Positions 1 through 8,606 of a DNA stretch of 57,964 nucleotides are shown one piece after another. The DNA comes from Streptomyces sp. AW19M42 (GTDB lineage: Bacteria; Actinomycetota; Actinomycetes; Streptomycetales; Streptomycetaceae): NCBI GenBank assembly GCA_000470535.1, contig CBRG010000099.1, forward strand, positions 1-57,964, read 5' to 3'. A program made the translations under genes and the position numbers. Positions within the stretch are counted from its first letter, which is position 1, and the number at the start of each line of letters is the position of its first letter. Under the pieces are notes generated by a model. The model did not search any database and was not told the DNA's origin. It saw only the letters and a program-made list of their open reading frames with translations.

Positions 1-155
1 TCCGGCTGCCCGGGGGCGGGCCACACGGGGTCACCGCCGCCCGAGCCCGCCGACCGCGCGGGCTGGTATGACGGCGGCGGCGGATAGGCCGCGTCGCCGT
101 TGCCGTACGAGGGGTACATCGGGTACTCGCCGCTCGGGCGCTGGCTCTCTGTCAT
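1..155 (-). CDS. N-terminus of a probable HtrA-like membrane serine protease (cut by window start)
   Basis: The reverse strand reads from an ATG at 155 into a Pro/Tyr/Gly-rich, low-complexity N-terminus (begins MTESQRPSGEYPMYPSYG) that runs off the window. Many Streptomyces trypsin-like/PDZ proteases have this kind of disordered cytoplasmic tail before a single membrane segment. The known S. coelicolor order places such a protease next to the LacI regulator and glnR. No catalytic residue is visible here, so the identification rests on composition and synteny. Confidence 0.5.
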   Translation of the reverse strand, partial: MTESQRPSGEYPMYPSYGNGDAAYPPPPSYQPARSAGSGGGDPVWPAPGQP

Positions 156-279
156 GTCTAGAAGAGTGTCCAGCGAAGATGAGAGGAGCGTGAGTACGCC
201 CTGAGAAGCCCGGCAGAACCTCGTATGCCCGATATAAAGGCCGGCCGGCCGCGTGAGGGACGGGGGCCGGCGCGATCGG

Positions 280-1332
280 CTACGCGGGCGCCGGCCGGGC
301 CGCCGGGGGCTCACCGCAGCCGCAGGAACGCCGGACCACCAGCGCGGAGGGGAACTGCTTCAGCCGCTCCCGCCGCGAGCCCGACACCCGGAGCGAGTCG
401 TCGAGCACCAGGTCCACGGCCGCCCGTGCCATCGCCGGGCGGTCCGAGAAGACGGTGGTGAGCGGAGGGTCGGTGAGACCGGCCTCCTTCACGTCGTCGA
501 AGCCCGCCACCGCCAGCTCGCCCGGCACGTCGATCCGCAGCTCGCGGGCGGCCCGCAGTACGCCGATGGCCTGGTCGTCCGTCGCGCAGAAGATCGCCGG
601 GGGGCGGTCCGGGCCCGCGAGGAGCTCCAGCGCCACCAGGTAGGCGTCGTAACGGTTGTACGGGGCCTGGAAGAGCCGGCCCTCTGTCGTGCGGCCCGAC
701 TCGTGCATCGCCCGGCGCCAGCCCTCGACGTGGTCGGCCACCGGGTCACCGACCGCCGGGGTCGACTCGACGCCGCCGAGGCAGGCCACGTACGCGTTGC
801 CGTGCTCCAGCAGGTGACGGGTGGCGAGCTGGGCGCCGCCGACGTCGTCCGTGACGACCGCGACGTCGTCGATCGCCTCGGGCCGCTCGTGCAGCAGCAC
901 GACCCGGGCGTCCCACGCCTCTATCTCGGCCGCGGCCCGCTCGCTGGGGCCCTGGCTGACCAGGATCAGCCCGGAGACCCGCATGCCGAGGAAGGCCCGC
1001 AGGTAGTGGACCTCGCGCTCGTCGCGGTAGTCGGAGTTGCCGACGAGCACCATTTTTCCGCGTTCGGCGGCGGCCTGTTCGACCGCGTGCGCCATCTCCG
1101 CGAAGAACGGCTGCCGCGCGTCCGGCACGATCATCCCTATGAGATCGGTCCGCCGCGAGGCCATCGCCTGGGCGACCCGGTCGGGCCGGTAGCCCAGCTC
1201 CTTGATCGCGGCGAGTACCCGCTCGCGCGTGGCCGGGGCGACCGGCCTGGGTCCGTTGTTGATGACGTAGCTGACGACCGCGGTCGACGTCCCCGCCAGT
1301 CTCGCCACATCGTCCCGCGTCACCTTGGCCAC
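280..1332 (-). CDS. LacI-family transcriptional regulator
   Basis: The protein has 350 residues, the usual LacI/GalR length. Residues 1-55 form the LacI helix-turn-helix and hinge (starts [16 protein letters not shown], with [12 protein letters not shown] as recognition region). The rest is a periplasmic-binding-protein-like effector domain beginning [12 protein letters not shown] and containing the typical [11 protein letters not shown] and VAGFDD segments. The start is a GTG at 1332. The gene stands alone between a protease and glnR, so its ligand (probably a sugar) cannot be told from context. The Cys-containing tail (RRSCGCGE) is common in streptomycete members. Confidence 0.93.
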   Translation of the reverse strand: MAKVTRDDVARLAGTSTAVVSYVINNGPRPVAPATRERVLAAIKELGYRPDRVAQAMASRRTDLIGMIVPDARQPFFAEMAHAVEQAAAERGKMVLVGNSDYRDEREVHYLRAFLGMRVSGLILVSQGPSERAAAEIEAWDARVVLLHERPEAIDDVAVVTDDVGGAQLATRHLLEHGNAYVACLGGVESTPAVGDPVADHVEGWRRAMHESGRTTEGRLFQAPYNRYDAYLVALELLAGPDRPPAIFCATDDQAIGVLRAARELRIDVPGELAVAGFDDVKEAGLTDPPLTTVFSDRPAMARAAVDLVLDDSLRVSGSRRERLKQFPSALVVRRSCGCGEPPAARPAPA

Positions 1333-1356
1333 GCGCGGCAGTCTACGCGGATATAA

Positions 1357-2157
1357 CTACCTCTTGGCAGGCTGGACCGGGCCTTCTTCCGTTACCTCGA
1401 CGGCCTCCGGCTGCTCCGAACGGGGGAGGGTTTCGGTGGCCGCCTTCGCGGCCGCCGACTTGGCCTCTCCCGCGGCCCGCTCCACCTTCTCGGGTGCGAC
1501 GAACCGGTAGCCCACGTTGCGGACGGTACCGATGAGCGACTCGTGCTCGGGGCCGAGCTTGGCCCGCAGCCGCCGGACGTGCACGTCGACCGTCCGGGTG
1601 CCGCCGAAGTAGTCGTAGCCCCAGACCTCCTGGAGCAGCTGGGCGCGGGTGAAGACCCGCCCCGGGTGCTGCGCCAGGTACTTGATCAGTTCGAATTCCT
1701 TGAAGGTCAGGTCCAGGACCCGGCCCTTGAGCTTGGCGCTGTACGTCGCCTCGTCGATGGACAGATCACCGTTGCGGATCTCCATCGGGGAGTCGTCGGA
1801 GGTGATCTGCTGCCGGCCGGTGGCCAGCCGCAGCCGCGCCTCGACCTCGGCGGGTCCCGCCGTGTCCAGCAGGACGTCATCGATTCCCCAGTCCGCGGTG
1901 ACGGCCGCGAGGCCGCCCTCCGTGACGACGAGGATCAGCGGACAGCCGGGTCCGGTGGACCGCAGAAGCTGACAGAGGGAGCGGACCTGGGGCAGGTCGC
2001 GCCGTCCGTCGATGAGGATGACGTCGGCACCGGGGGTGTCGACGAGAGCGGGGCCTTCGGCGGGGGCCACCCGCACGCTGTGGAGCAGGAGGCCGAGGGC
2101 GGGAAGCACCTCCGTCGACGGTTGGAGGGCATTCGTCAGGAGCAGCAGTGAACTCAT
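1357..2157 (-). CDS. glnR: GlnR, global nitrogen regulator (atypical OmpR-family response regulator)
   Basis: GlnR activates or represses nitrogen genes such as glnA, amtB and nirB in actinomycetes. The 266-residue protein matches the known length (about 267). The receiver-like domain (1-120) starts [16 protein letters not shown] and keeps Asp50 in ILIDGRRD, but it lacks the usual acidic pocket. This agrees with GlnR being an orphan regulator not controlled by aspartate phosphorylation. The winged-helix domain (about 125-225) contains [19 protein letters not shown] and [14 protein letters not shown]. The ATG at 2157 is chosen because the open frame upstream has no receiver homology. The Ala/Glu-rich C-terminal tail is typical of streptomycete GlnR. 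Confidence 0.97.
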   Translation of the reverse strand: MSSLLLLTNALQPSTEVLPALGLLLHSVRVAPAEGPALVDTPGADVILIDGRRDLPQVRSLCQLLRSTGPGCPLILVVTEGGLAAVTADWGIDDVLLDTAGPAEVEARLRLATGRQQITSDDSPMEIRNGDLSIDEATYSAKLKGRVLDLTFKEFELIKYLAQHPGRVFTRAQLLQEVWGYDYFGGTRTVDVHVRRLRAKLGPEHESLIGTVRNVGYRFVAPEKVERAAGEAKSAAAKAATETLPRSEQPEAVEVTEEGPVQPAKR

Positions 2158-2458
2158 CGCCGCCCACCTGCCTGGGTCGTCGGTCGATGATCGTGCACGG
2201 TTGGCTCGCCCATTACGTCGGTCCTCCTCGTTCCCTGCGAGAGGGGCACTCCCGGGCCGGGCCCGGGGGAGTATGCGGCACTGCTTCGTACGCCTATTCG
2301 TGTTGTTCCGTACGACGTTCGTCATACGGGTTTTACCGGTACGGCCCCGCGCCCAGGGCCGCTGAGCTTGTTGAAACGTCTCCGTAACAACGCGCGGAAA
2401 GCACAAAAGGACCCGGGGGCTGCTTTGCCCGGATCCTCTTCCCAGCAGAATAGCCCAC
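2158..2458. promoter_or_regulatory. Divergent intergenic region between glnR and a hydrolase gene
   Basis: This roughly 300-bp gene-free stretch separates the divergent starts of glnR and the alpha/beta hydrolase, so it should carry both promoters. It is visibly richer in A and T than its surroundings around 2278-2340. I cannot assign -10/-35 elements with confidence. A GlnR-box-like motif lies at 2362-2388 and is listed separately. Confidence 0.5.
2362..2388 (+). promoter_or_regulatory. Possible GlnR-box-like site
   Basis: GAAAC at 2373-2377 and GTAAC at 2384-2388 are separated by exactly six bases. A weaker CTGAG (matching the T and A of gTnAc) lies six bases further upstream. The published GlnR box alternates gTnAc and GaAAc with 6-bp spacers, so three of four sub-sites fit. 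The fourth (GAAAG, 2397-2401) is two bases out of register. The site lies about 70-95 bp before the hydrolase start and about 205 bp before glnR. Function is inferred. Confidence 0.35.
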
Positions 2459-3355
2459 ATGAGTTCTGTGTCCGAGGGGCGATTTCGGAGTTCTTCTGTT
2501 TCCTTGATCACGCGTGGGTCGTCGCGGACCACGTTGCGCGCCGATGACGGCGTCCTGATCGAGGCGGTGTACGACCCGTGTACGGCGGATGACGGCGCAC
2601 GCGCGGGTGCGGACGACTCCGGTACGGCGATCGTCGTCGCGCACGGTTTCACCGGTTCGGCCGACCGCCCTGCGGTGCGGCGTGCCGTGGAGGTGTTCGC
2701 CCAGCGTGCGGCCGTGATCACGTTCTCGTTCCGGGGGCACGGCGGCTCCGGCGGGCGGTCCACGGTGGGCGACCGGGAGGTGCTGGATCTGGCGGCCGCG
2801 GTGGCCTGGGCGCGGTCGCTCGGGCACCGGCGCGTCGTTACGGTCGGGTTCTCCATGGGCGGTTCCGTGGCGCTCCGGCACGGGGCGCTGTATACGGATC
2901 CGGCGGCCGAGCGCGAGGGCGTCCGGTCCGTTCCGTTGCGTGGGGGGCGCACGGAAGCGCGTTTGGGGGCGTGCGCCGATGCGGTGGTTTCCGTGAGCTC
3001 CCCGGCGCGCTGGTACTACCGGGGCACGGCCCCGATGCGTCGGCTGCACTGGATGGTCACCCGTCCCGGCGGCCGGCTGGTCGGGCAGTACGGCTTCCGG
3101 ACCCGGATCGCCCGCGACGGCTGGGACCCGGTTCCGCTCTCCCCGGTCGCGGCGGTCCCGCTGATCGCCCCGACCCCGTTGCTGATCGTGCACGGCGACC
3201 GGGACCCGTACTTCCCGCTCGACCACCCCCGGATGCTGGCAGAGGCGGCGGACGGGGCCGCTGAGCTGTGGCTGGAGCGCGGGATGGGGCACGCGGAGAA
3301 CGCGGCGGACGCGGCCCTGCTCGGCCGCCTCGCCGACTGGGCTGTGGACCGGTGA
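2459..3355 (+). CDS. Alpha/beta-hydrolase fold protein
   Basis: The 298-residue protein has the alpha/beta-hydrolase landmarks. These are an oxyanion-loop segment AHGFTGS (61-67), GHGGSGG (93-99), the nucleophile elbow G-F-S-M-G with Ser132, an acidic residue in HGDRD (245-249) and the catalytic His278 in GMGHAEN. It has no signal peptide and is probably a cytoplasmic serine esterase or acylaminoacyl-peptidase-like enzyme of unknown substrate. The ATG at 2459 is the only good start. It is divergent from glnR and lies 62 bases before the MoaD-like gene. Confidence 0.88.
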   Translation: MSSVSEGRFRSSSVSLITRGSSRTTLRADDGVLIEAVYDPCTADDGARAGADDSGTAIVVAHGFTGSADRPAVRRAVEVFAQRAAVITFSFRGHGGSGGRSTVGDREVLDLAAAVAWARSLGHRRVVTVGFSMGGSVALRHGALYTDPAAEREGVRSVPLRGGRTEARLGACADAVVSVSSPARWYYRGTAPMRRLHWMVTRPGGRLVGQYGFRTRIARDGWDPVPLSPVAAVPLIAPTPLLIVHGDRDPYFPLDHPRMLAEAADGAAELWLERGMGHAENAADAALLGRLADWAVDR

Positions 3356-3417
3356 CCGCGGTGCACGATGATGGACAGCCGAGCCCGAGCCGACGTGAGA
3401 CGAGAGGAGCCGCCGCC

Positions 3418-3672
3418 ATGCCCGCGGGAACGATCCGTTACTGGGCAGCCGCCAAGGCCGCTGCCGGAACCGCGGAGGAGCCGTACACCGCCGCGACGCT
3501 CAAGGAGGCGCTCGACGCGGTGCGCGGCCGGCACCCCGGTGAGCTGACCCGGGTGCTGCAGAGGTGCTCGTTCCTCATCGACGGTGACCCCGTCGGGACC
3601 CGGAGCCATGAGACCGTACGCCTTGCCGAGGGCGGCACGGTCGAGGTGCTCCCGCCGTTCGCAGGAGGGTGA
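3418..3672 (+). CDS. MoaD/ThiS-family sulfur-carrier-like protein
   Basis: This small (84-residue) beta-grasp protein ends in PPFAGG. A C-terminal diglycine is the site of adenylation and thiocarboxylation in MoaD/ThiS sulfur carriers. The N-terminus TIRYWAAAKAAAG matches the usual RYFAAARAAAG start of MoaD-type proteins. A GAGAGGAG ribosome-binding site precedes the ATG at 3418. No moa or thi genes lie beside it, so whether it serves molybdopterin synthesis or another sulfur transfer cannot be said. The next gene starts 10 bases after its stop. Confidence 0.85.
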   Translation: MPAGTIRYWAAAKAAAGTAEEPYTAATLKEALDAVRGRHPGELTRVLQRCSFLIDGDPVGTRSHETVRLAEGGTVEVLPPFAGG

Positions 3673-3682
3673 ACCGCAGAAC

Positions 3683-5059
3683 ATGAGCAGCAGCGATCAG
3701 CAGCATCCGTACCCGGACCAGCCGTACGGTCAGGAGCCACAGCCGTACGGGAACCAGCCGTACGCGGACCAGTCGTACGGGGACCAGGGCTACCCGGACC
3801 CCGCTTACGGGCAGCAGCCCTACGGTGAAGCGTCCTACGGGCAGCGGGCCCCCTACGCGGGCGAAGCGGCCCCGTACGCACCACAGGCTCCACAGGCACC
3901 GCAGGGCACGTACGAGCCGCCGCGGGCCGCACCGCAGCCGTACCGGGCCGCACACCCGACCCACCAGTCCGTGCAGCATCCGTACGAGCCCCAGCAGGCG
4001 CACCAGCCCCAGCAGGCGCACCAGGCGCACCAGGCGCACCAGCCCTATCAGGATCCGCAGGCCGGGGAGCAGGTCGCGCAGACCTGGGAGGGCCAGACCT
4101 GGGACACCCAGTACCAGCCCACCCTCCGGCCGGCCCAGCAGCCGGCGCAGCCCGTGCAGCAGGCGCAGGGCCCCTCCGGCGCGTACCCGCTGCCGCCGGA
4201 GGTCCAGGCGGCGCCCGCGGCTCCCGGGCCGGTGGCCGGCTCCCCGGACGCCGCGCAGGACGACGACGGATACAGCGCGCCCACCACGCTGGGTAACAGC
4301 CGTGTCACGGACGCCCAGCGGGCCCGCGCAGAGGGCCGCTCCCCGATCATCGCGCCCGGGATGCAGCCGGCCGCGATCACCGCGGGACTCGGGCTGCTGC
4401 TCGCGCTCGGTGCGGCCATCGGCTCGTACGCCCTGGCCGTACCGCTGGTGCTGCTCCAGGCGGTGACCGCGGCCGGGTGGTTCCGGCTCAACGGCATGTG
4501 GCCGGCCCGGCAGGGCATCGCGCTCGCGTTCGCCGGTGGCCTCGTCGCCGATGTGGCGCTGCTGGCCGCGGGCCGGGAGAACGGTCCGGCCGCGATCCTC
4601 GGCACGCTCGGCGTCTGGGTGCTGCTCACCGTCGTCCTGCAGCTGCGCAGCCGGGCGGGCGCCGACGAGCGGATGGAGGGCCTGATGGCCACCGTCGCCT
4701 CGGCCGCGCTCGCGGTCCTGGCCGCCGGCCACCTCGCGGCGGTCCCGGACGCGGTGACGGTCGGCGGCGTCGCGGTGGCCCTCGCGGTGCTCGCTCGGGC
4801 GCTTCCGCTGCCCGGACCGGCCTCGGTCGTGGCGGCGCTGGTCGTCGCGGCGGCGGCCGGCGGGGCGGTGGGAACCGTCACGGACCTGGGGGCGAAGGGC
4901 GCGCTGCTCGGCCTCGCCGCCGGTGGCTGCGCGCTGATCGGGCTGCGGGTGGCCAGCTACGACTACCCGTCGCGCTTCGTGCACATGACCGCCGGAGTGG
5001 CGCTGCCGCTCACCGCGGCCGCGCCCGCCGTGTACCTGATCGGCCGCGTGATCGCGTAG
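3683..5059 (+). CDS. Membrane protein with long Gln/Pro/Tyr-rich cytoplasmic N-terminus
   Basis: The 458-residue product has two parts. Residues 1 to about 205 are disordered repeats of QPYG, DQPY and QAHQ units, including a near-perfect DNA repeat encoding QAH around 4008-4042. After about residue 225 come roughly eight hydrophobic segments, beginning GMQPAAITAGLGLLLALG and ending in YLIGRVIA. I recognise it as a conserved streptomycete integral membrane protein but know no function. It is probably co-transcribed with the MoaD-like gene. The start ATG at 3683 follows GGAGGGTGAACC. Confidence 0.85.
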   Translation: MSSSDQQHPYPDQPYGQEPQPYGNQPYADQSYGDQGYPDPAYGQQPYGEASYGQRAPYAGEAAPYAPQAPQAPQGTYEPPRAAPQPYRAAHPTHQSVQHPYEPQQAHQPQQAHQAHQAHQPYQDPQAGEQVAQTWEGQTWDTQYQPTLRPAQQPAQPVQQAQGPSGAYPLPPEVQAAPAAPGPVAGSPDAAQDDDGYSAPTTLGNSRVTDAQRARAEGRSPIIAPGMQPAAITAGLGLLLALGAAIGSYALAVPLVLLQAVTAAGWFRLNGMWPARQGIALAFAGGLVADVALLAAGRENGPAAILGTLGVWVLLTVVLQLRSRAGADERMEGLMATVASAALAVLAAGHLAAVPDAVTVGGVAVALAVLARALPLPGPASVVAALVVAAAAGGAVGTVTDLGAKGALLGLAAGGCALIGLRVASYDYPSRFVHMTAGVALPLTAAAPAVYLIGRVIA

Positions 5060-5118
5060 CCGGCCACCCCGCGCCCCGTCACTCGTGACCGTCGCGCCTC
5101 ACGCGTCACAGAGATGCC

Positions 5119-5151
5119 GAAGCCCTCCACGGGGAACCGATGGGGGGCTTC
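5119..5151 (+). terminator. Hairpin after the membrane-protein gene
   Basis: GAAGCCCTCC (5119-5128) pairs with GGGGGGCTTC (5142-5151) with one G-T wobble and a 13-base loop. It sits 60 bases after the membrane-protein stop and before the LmeA-like gene, a position fitting a terminator. As is usual in Streptomyces, no T-run follows. Confidence 0.6.
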
Positions 5152-5242
5152 CGCTCGTCGATCACCCGGGGCGTGACGTGCGGCCGCAGTAGGCTCACGG
5201 GCGCCGAGCGGTCCGAACGGACGCGGGCGGGGGAGGACAGGC

Positions 5243-5938
5243 ATGCGTGCACTGCGAATACTGCTGGTCATAGTGGTGGTTCTGGCCGGCGTGTTCATCG
5301 CCATCGACCGCGCGGCGGTGTATTTCGCCGAATCGCAGGTCGCGGAGCGGGTGCGGGTGCCCGGGGCGGAGATCGGCTCGACGGACGTCTCGATCAAGGG
5401 TTTTCCGTTCCTGACGCAGCTCGCCGGATCGGAGCTCGACGAGGTCGATGTGAAGATCACCGGCCTGGAGACCAGCGCGAACGGCCGCACGCTCCGGATC
5501 AGCGAGATGAACGCCGACCTGCACCAGGTCCGGCTGACCGACGGTTTCTCCGGCGCCGTCGCCGCACGCGCGACCGGGACGGCCGTGGTCTCGTACGCGG
5601 ACCTCACCAAGGCGGCCAACGCGGACGTCGCCGTCGCGTACGGCGGCAACGGCAAGGTGAAGGTGACCGGCACGGTCGAGGTCCCCGGTCTCGGCCGCGA
5701 GATCTCGCGCAGCGTCCTGTCCAGCGTCACCCTGGTCGACGGCCACACCGTGCGGGTGCACGCCGACAAGGTGCCGGGCGAGGGCATCCCCGGGCTTGAG
5801 GGCCTGGTGCGCAAGAGGACCGACTTCGAGCGCGAGGTCGGCGGGCTGCCCGAGGGCCTGAAGCTGGAGAAGATCCAGCCGACCGCCGCGGGCCTGGAGA
5901 TCTCGGTGACCGGCACCGACGTCACGCTGGCCGGCTGA
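5243..5938 (+). CDS. LmeA-family (DUF2993) phospholipid-binding protein
   Basis: The 231-residue protein starts with one hydrophobic helix (RILLVIVVVLAGVFIAIDRA, residues 5-24), a membrane anchor or signal sequence. A beta-rich DUF2993 domain follows (VPGAEIGSTDVSIKGFPFLTQ and later repeats). The mycobacterial relative LmeA binds phospholipids and takes part in cell-envelope glycolipid maturation. Here the role would be extracytoplasmic lipid binding, by homology only. The ATG at 5243 follows GGGGGAGGAC. Confidence 0.85.
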   Translation: MRALRILLVIVVVLAGVFIAIDRAAVYFAESQVAERVRVPGAEIGSTDVSIKGFPFLTQLAGSELDEVDVKITGLETSANGRTLRISEMNADLHQVRLTDGFSGAVAARATGTAVVSYADLTKAANADVAVAYGGNGKVKVTGTVEVPGLGREISRSVLSSVTLVDGHTVRVHADKVPGEGIPGLEGLVRKRTDFEREVGGLPEGLKLEKIQPTAAGLEISVTGTDVTLAG

Positions 5939-6119
5939 CCCCCCGCCGTGCCCGGCCTGTCGCGCCGCAGGAAAGACGTCCGCGCCACATACTGAGACGG
6001 CTGCGTCCGTTCCGCAGATGTCCGACAGGCACGGCGCTCCCGGGAGCGGCTCCGGAGAAGGCCCGAACCCGCTCGCGTCTCACCCTGTGGATGATCGTGT
6101 CTCAATGGGCGACACGACG

Positions 6120-6149
6120 GTGACATGTCCGCCTGTACGTCCCTACGAT
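6120..6149 (+). promoter_or_regulatory. Probable vegetative promoter for a leaderless transcript
   Basis: GTGACA (6120-6125) and TACGAT (6144-6149) are separated by 18 bases, close to the principal sigma factor consensus (TTGACA, TANNNT). The -10 hexamer ends seven bases before the ATG at 6157. Transcription would therefore begin at or beside the start codon, giving a leaderless mRNA. This is inferred from sequence only. Confidence 0.6.
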
Positions 6150-6156
6150 CGGTCCC

Positions 6157-6264
6157 ATGCAGTGCTCTATTAGCGGTCTCCCGCAGCGGGGACGGGCGGA
6201 TCTCACGAAGCGGCGGGCAGTGGACCTGTGCCGCGTCGCCGCCATGCTCTGTCGCACTGTCTGA
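6157..6264 (+). CDS. Short leader peptide, probable cysteine-responsive attenuator
   Basis: This 35-codon reading frame encodes a peptide ending in RRAVDLCRVAAMLCRTV. Streptomyces sulfur-assimilation genes are often preceded by short leader peptides with an R-x-x-D-L-x-R-V-x-x-x-L-C pattern. Cysteine-rich leaderless upstream ORFs act as cysteine-dependent attenuators in mycobacteria. The peptide has three cysteines, two near the end, and lies 155 bases before the thiosulfate sulfurtransferase gene. No ribosome-binding site is present, in keeping with leaderless translation. Gene identity is supported by motif and context; the regulatory role is inferred. Confidence 0.75.
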   Translation: MQCSISGLPQRGRADLTKRRAVDLCRVAAMLCRTV

Positions 6265-6419
6265 GCGGGAGCCTCGATTTCCCGCGTTCCCGGCCGTCCG
6301 ACCGTTCGTCGGGGCCATCCTGATGCCTCTGTGCACGTGCCGAATTCCGCGCCCCGTACATCCGCATCCCGCACCACCTCGCATCATCTCGCCGCAGACT
6401 GCCCCGGAGGAGAAACACA

Positions 6420-7265
6420 ATGAGCCGCAGTGACGTCCTGGTAGACGCCGACTGGGTCGAGGCCCACATCGACGACCCGAAGGTTGCCATCGTCGAGGTC
6501 GACGAGGACACGGCCGCGTACGAGAAGAACCACATCAAGAACGCGATCCGGATCGACTGGACCAAGGACCTCCAGGACCCGGTCCGCCGCGACTTCATCG
6601 ACCAGGCGGGCTTCGAGGAGCTGCTGTCCGGCAAGGGCATCGGCAACGACACCACGGTCGTCCTGTACGGCGGCAACAACAACTGGTTCGCGTCCTACGC
6701 GTTCTGGTACTTCAAGCTCTACGGCCACCAGGACGTCCGCCTGCTCGACGGCGGCCGCAAGAAGTGGGAGCTCGACTCCCGCGACCTGGTCGACGGTGAC
6801 CAGATCCCGTCCCGCCCGGCCACCCAGTACAAGGCCAAGCCGCAGGACGAGTCGATCCGCGCCTACCGCGACGACGTCGTGAAGGCGATCGGCACCCAGA
6901 ACCTGGTCGACGTGCGCTCGCCCGACGAGTTCAGCGGCAAGCTGCTCGCCCCGGCCCACCTCCCGCAGGAGCAGTCGCAGCGCCCCGGCCACGTGCCGAG
7001 CGCCCGCAACATCCCGTGGTCGAAGAACGCCAACGACGACGGCACCTTCAGGTCGGACGACGAGCTGAAGGCCCTCTACGAGGCCGAGCAGGTCGACCTG
7101 TCGAAGGACACCATCGCGTACTGCCGCATCGGTGAGCGCTCCGCGCTCACCTGGTTCGTGCTGCACCAGCTCCTCGGCCAGGAGAACGTCAAGAACTACG
7201 ACGGCTCGTGGACCGAGTACGGCTCCCTCGTGGGTGTGCCGATCGAGCTCGGCGCGAACAAGTAA
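6420..7265 (+). CDS. cysA: Thiosulfate sulfurtransferase (double-rhodanese)
   Basis: The enzyme moves sulfane sulfur from thiosulfate to cyanide or other thiophilic acceptors. The 281-residue protein is a tandem rhodanese. An inactive N-terminal domain (about 1-130) is followed by a C-terminal domain with LVDVRSPDEFSG and the active-site loop CRIGERSA, where Cys235 carries the persulfide. It is closest in type to mycobacterial CysA2/CysA3. It sits behind a cysteine-containing leader peptide and 50 bases before its usual partner DUF1416/SseC, so the pair forms a sulfur-metabolism operon. GGAGGAG precedes the ATG. Confidence 0.95.
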   Translation: MSRSDVLVDADWVEAHIDDPKVAIVEVDEDTAAYEKNHIKNAIRIDWTKDLQDPVRRDFIDQAGFEELLSGKGIGNDTTVVLYGGNNNWFASYAFWYFKLYGHQDVRLLDGGRKKWELDSRDLVDGDQIPSRPATQYKAKPQDESIRAYRDDVVKAIGTQNLVDVRSPDEFSGKLLAPAHLPQEQSQRPGHVPSARNIPWSKNANDDGTFRSDDELKALYEAEQVDLSKDTIAYCRIGERSALTWFVLHQLLGQENVKNYDGSWTEYGSLVGVPIELGANK

Positions 7266-7315
7266 GTCCGCACCACCCGGACCGGCACGACCCCCGACCA
7301 GAAGGACAGAACGCC

Positions 7316-7603
7316 ATGTGTGGAGCAAAGGCCGGCGGCCCCGACGCTTCGACGATCAAGCCCGGAGAGACCACCATCCAGGGCAGCGTGACCCGCGACG
7401 GCGAGCCCGTCACCGGCTACGTCCGCCTGCTGGACTCGACCGGTGAGTTCACCGCGGAGGTCCCGACCTCCGCGACCGGACAGTTCCGCTTCTACGCGGC
7501 CGAGGGCACCTGGACGCTGCGCGCGCTCGTCCCGGGCGGCAGCGCCGACCGCACGGTCGTGGCACAGACGGGCGGTCTCGCCGAGGTGGCCATCGCCGTC
7601 TAG
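7316..7603 (+). CDS. sseC: DUF1416 protein (SseC-like), sulfurtransferase partner
   Basis: The 95-residue protein begins MCGAKAGGPDAS and is predicted to be a small beta-sandwich (GSVTRDGEPVTGYVRLLD, GTWTLRALVPGG). DUF1416 proteins lie directly after CysA-type sulfurtransferases across actinobacteria (sseC beside cysA in M. tuberculosis), exactly as here. The conserved Met-Cys-Gly start places Cys2 as a possible persulfide acceptor, which is my inference. The biochemical role is not established. A perfect hairpin terminator follows. Confidence 0.9.
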   Translation: MCGAKAGGPDASTIKPGETTIQGSVTRDGEPVTGYVRLLDSTGEFTAEVPTSATGQFRFYAAEGTWTLRALVPGGSADRTVVAQTGGLAEVAIAV

Positions 7604-7637
7604 GGCCTGTCGTCCTGGGCCAGGCACGAAGACCGGC

Positions 7638-7694
7638 CGAAGGGCCGTACCCCAGGGGGTTGGACGCCCTACTGAACCGGGGTACGGCCCTTCG
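7638..7694 (+). terminator. Strong terminator after cysA-sseC
   Basis: CGAAGGGCCGTACCCC (7638-7653) is perfectly complementary to 7679-7694, giving 16 base pairs around a 25-base loop. It lies 35 bases after the sseC stop and closes the sulfur operon. Confidence 0.85.
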
Positions 7695-7763
7695 TGCCGT
7701 CCGGGCGACGGTACCTCTCCTCCAGGACCGGCTGGGCGGGCGAATCAGGCCTACGCTGGACTT

Positions 7764-8063
7764 ATGTACGCCCGACGCCGTCGCGCATATCTTCTGATGA
7801 TGGGCGGATGTCTCGTCCTCTTCATCTCGGCCTGGGCCTTCGTGAGGCTCTGGTCGATTCCCGCCGCCATCAGCATGTGCGTGATCGCCATGGTCATCCC
7901 GCCCGTCGCGGCGATCGTGGCCAACCGGAAGGGTCCGGAGGACCGCTGGTGGGACGATCCGCCCCCCGACCCCCGGCAGCGGACGGACAAGGAGAACCCC
8001 ACCGGTGACCCGGAGTCCGACGAGTGGTGGGACGAACTCGACGGCAAGAGGCGCCGCCGGTGA
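7764..8063 (+). CDS. DUF3099 small membrane protein
   Basis: The 99-residue protein has a basic start (MYARRRRAYL), two transmembrane helices (about 8-28 and 33-52) and an acidic, Trp-containing tail (DRWWDDPPPDP, DEWWDELDGK) ending in RRRR. This matches the DUF3099 family of actinobacterial membrane proteins, whose function is unknown. It is preceded by a terminator and faces the DsrE gene tail-to-tail, so it is probably monocistronic. Confidence 0.85.
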   Translation: MYARRRRAYLLMMGGCLVLFISAWAFVRLWSIPAAISMCVIAMVIPPVAAIVANRKGPEDRWWDDPPPDPRQRTDKENPTGDPESDEWWDELDGKRRRR

Positions 8064-8066
8064 GCG

Positions 8067-8098
8067 ACCGGCTCCGTCAGTAACCGGCTCCGTCAGTA
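8067..8098 (+). repeat. Perfect 16-bp tandem duplication
   Basis: ACCGGCTCCGTCAGTA occurs at 8067-8082 and again at 8083-8098. The second copy contains the stop codon of the DsrE gene on the other strand. It looks like a recent local duplication and duplicates the last codons of that gene outside the frame. Confidence 0.9.
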
Positions 8099-8455
8099 GA
8101 CGAGGGCCTGCACGCCGTCGGCCATGATCTCGCTGACGAAGACCTGGGCCCCGGCGATCCGTACGCCGTCCAGGACGTCCTGCTCCGTGATGTCGCGGCG
8201 GGCCGCGCACTGGGTGCAGAGCGTGATCAGGCCGCCCGCCTGGATCGACTCGATCAGATCCGGCAGCGGCGCCGAGTGCGGAAGTTCGAACTCGGCGGCC
8301 CGCCCCGGCAGGGCGAACCAGGCGGACTCCCCGGTCAGCCAGAGCGAGACCTCCACACCGCTGGCGACGGCGACCGCCGCCACCGTGAACGCCTGCGAGC
8401 AGCGCTCGGCGGAGTCGGCACCTGCGGTCACCTTGATCACGAGCTTCTTCGGCAT
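8093..8455 (-). CDS. DsrE-family protein
   Basis: The 120-residue protein begins MPKKLVIKVTAGADSAERC and has the DsrE/F-like alpha-beta fold with a conserved CTQCAARR segment. Family members bind or relay sulfur through cysteine, and the cysteines in that segment and Cys19 are candidates. It is close to the sulfurtransferase operon but transcribed oppositely, so any shared sulfur role is only suggested. The ATG at 8455 is the only in-frame start that preserves the family N-terminus. Confidence 0.85.
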   Translation of the reverse strand: MPKKLVIKVTAGADSAERCSQAFTVAAVAVASGVEVSLWLTGESAWFALPGRAAEFELPHSAPLPDLIESIQAGGLITLCTQCAARRDITEQDVLDGVRIAGAQVFVSEIMADGVQALVY

Positions 8456-8606
8456 ACGCCGAACTGTAATCCCCGGGTGCGCGGCGGTGAGGGGAGCGCC
8501 CGGGGCGCCGCCCCGCGGCAAACCCCGAACCGACGGGCCGGGCCTCCACCCATTAGGCTGGGACCCGGCCCGTACTGCTGCCATACCGCTCGTTCAAGGA
8601 GCTCCC

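Noticed and set aside
1357..2952. Long minus-strand frame extending GlnR upstream to 2952
   Set aside because: The extra 265 residues are Arg/Ser/Pro-rich, lie antisense to the hydrolase gene and have no homology pattern; GlnR starts at 2157.
3902..4150. Tandem CAGGCGCAC repeats as a non-coding repeat array
   Set aside because: They are codon-phased QAH repeats inside the disordered N-terminus of the membrane protein.
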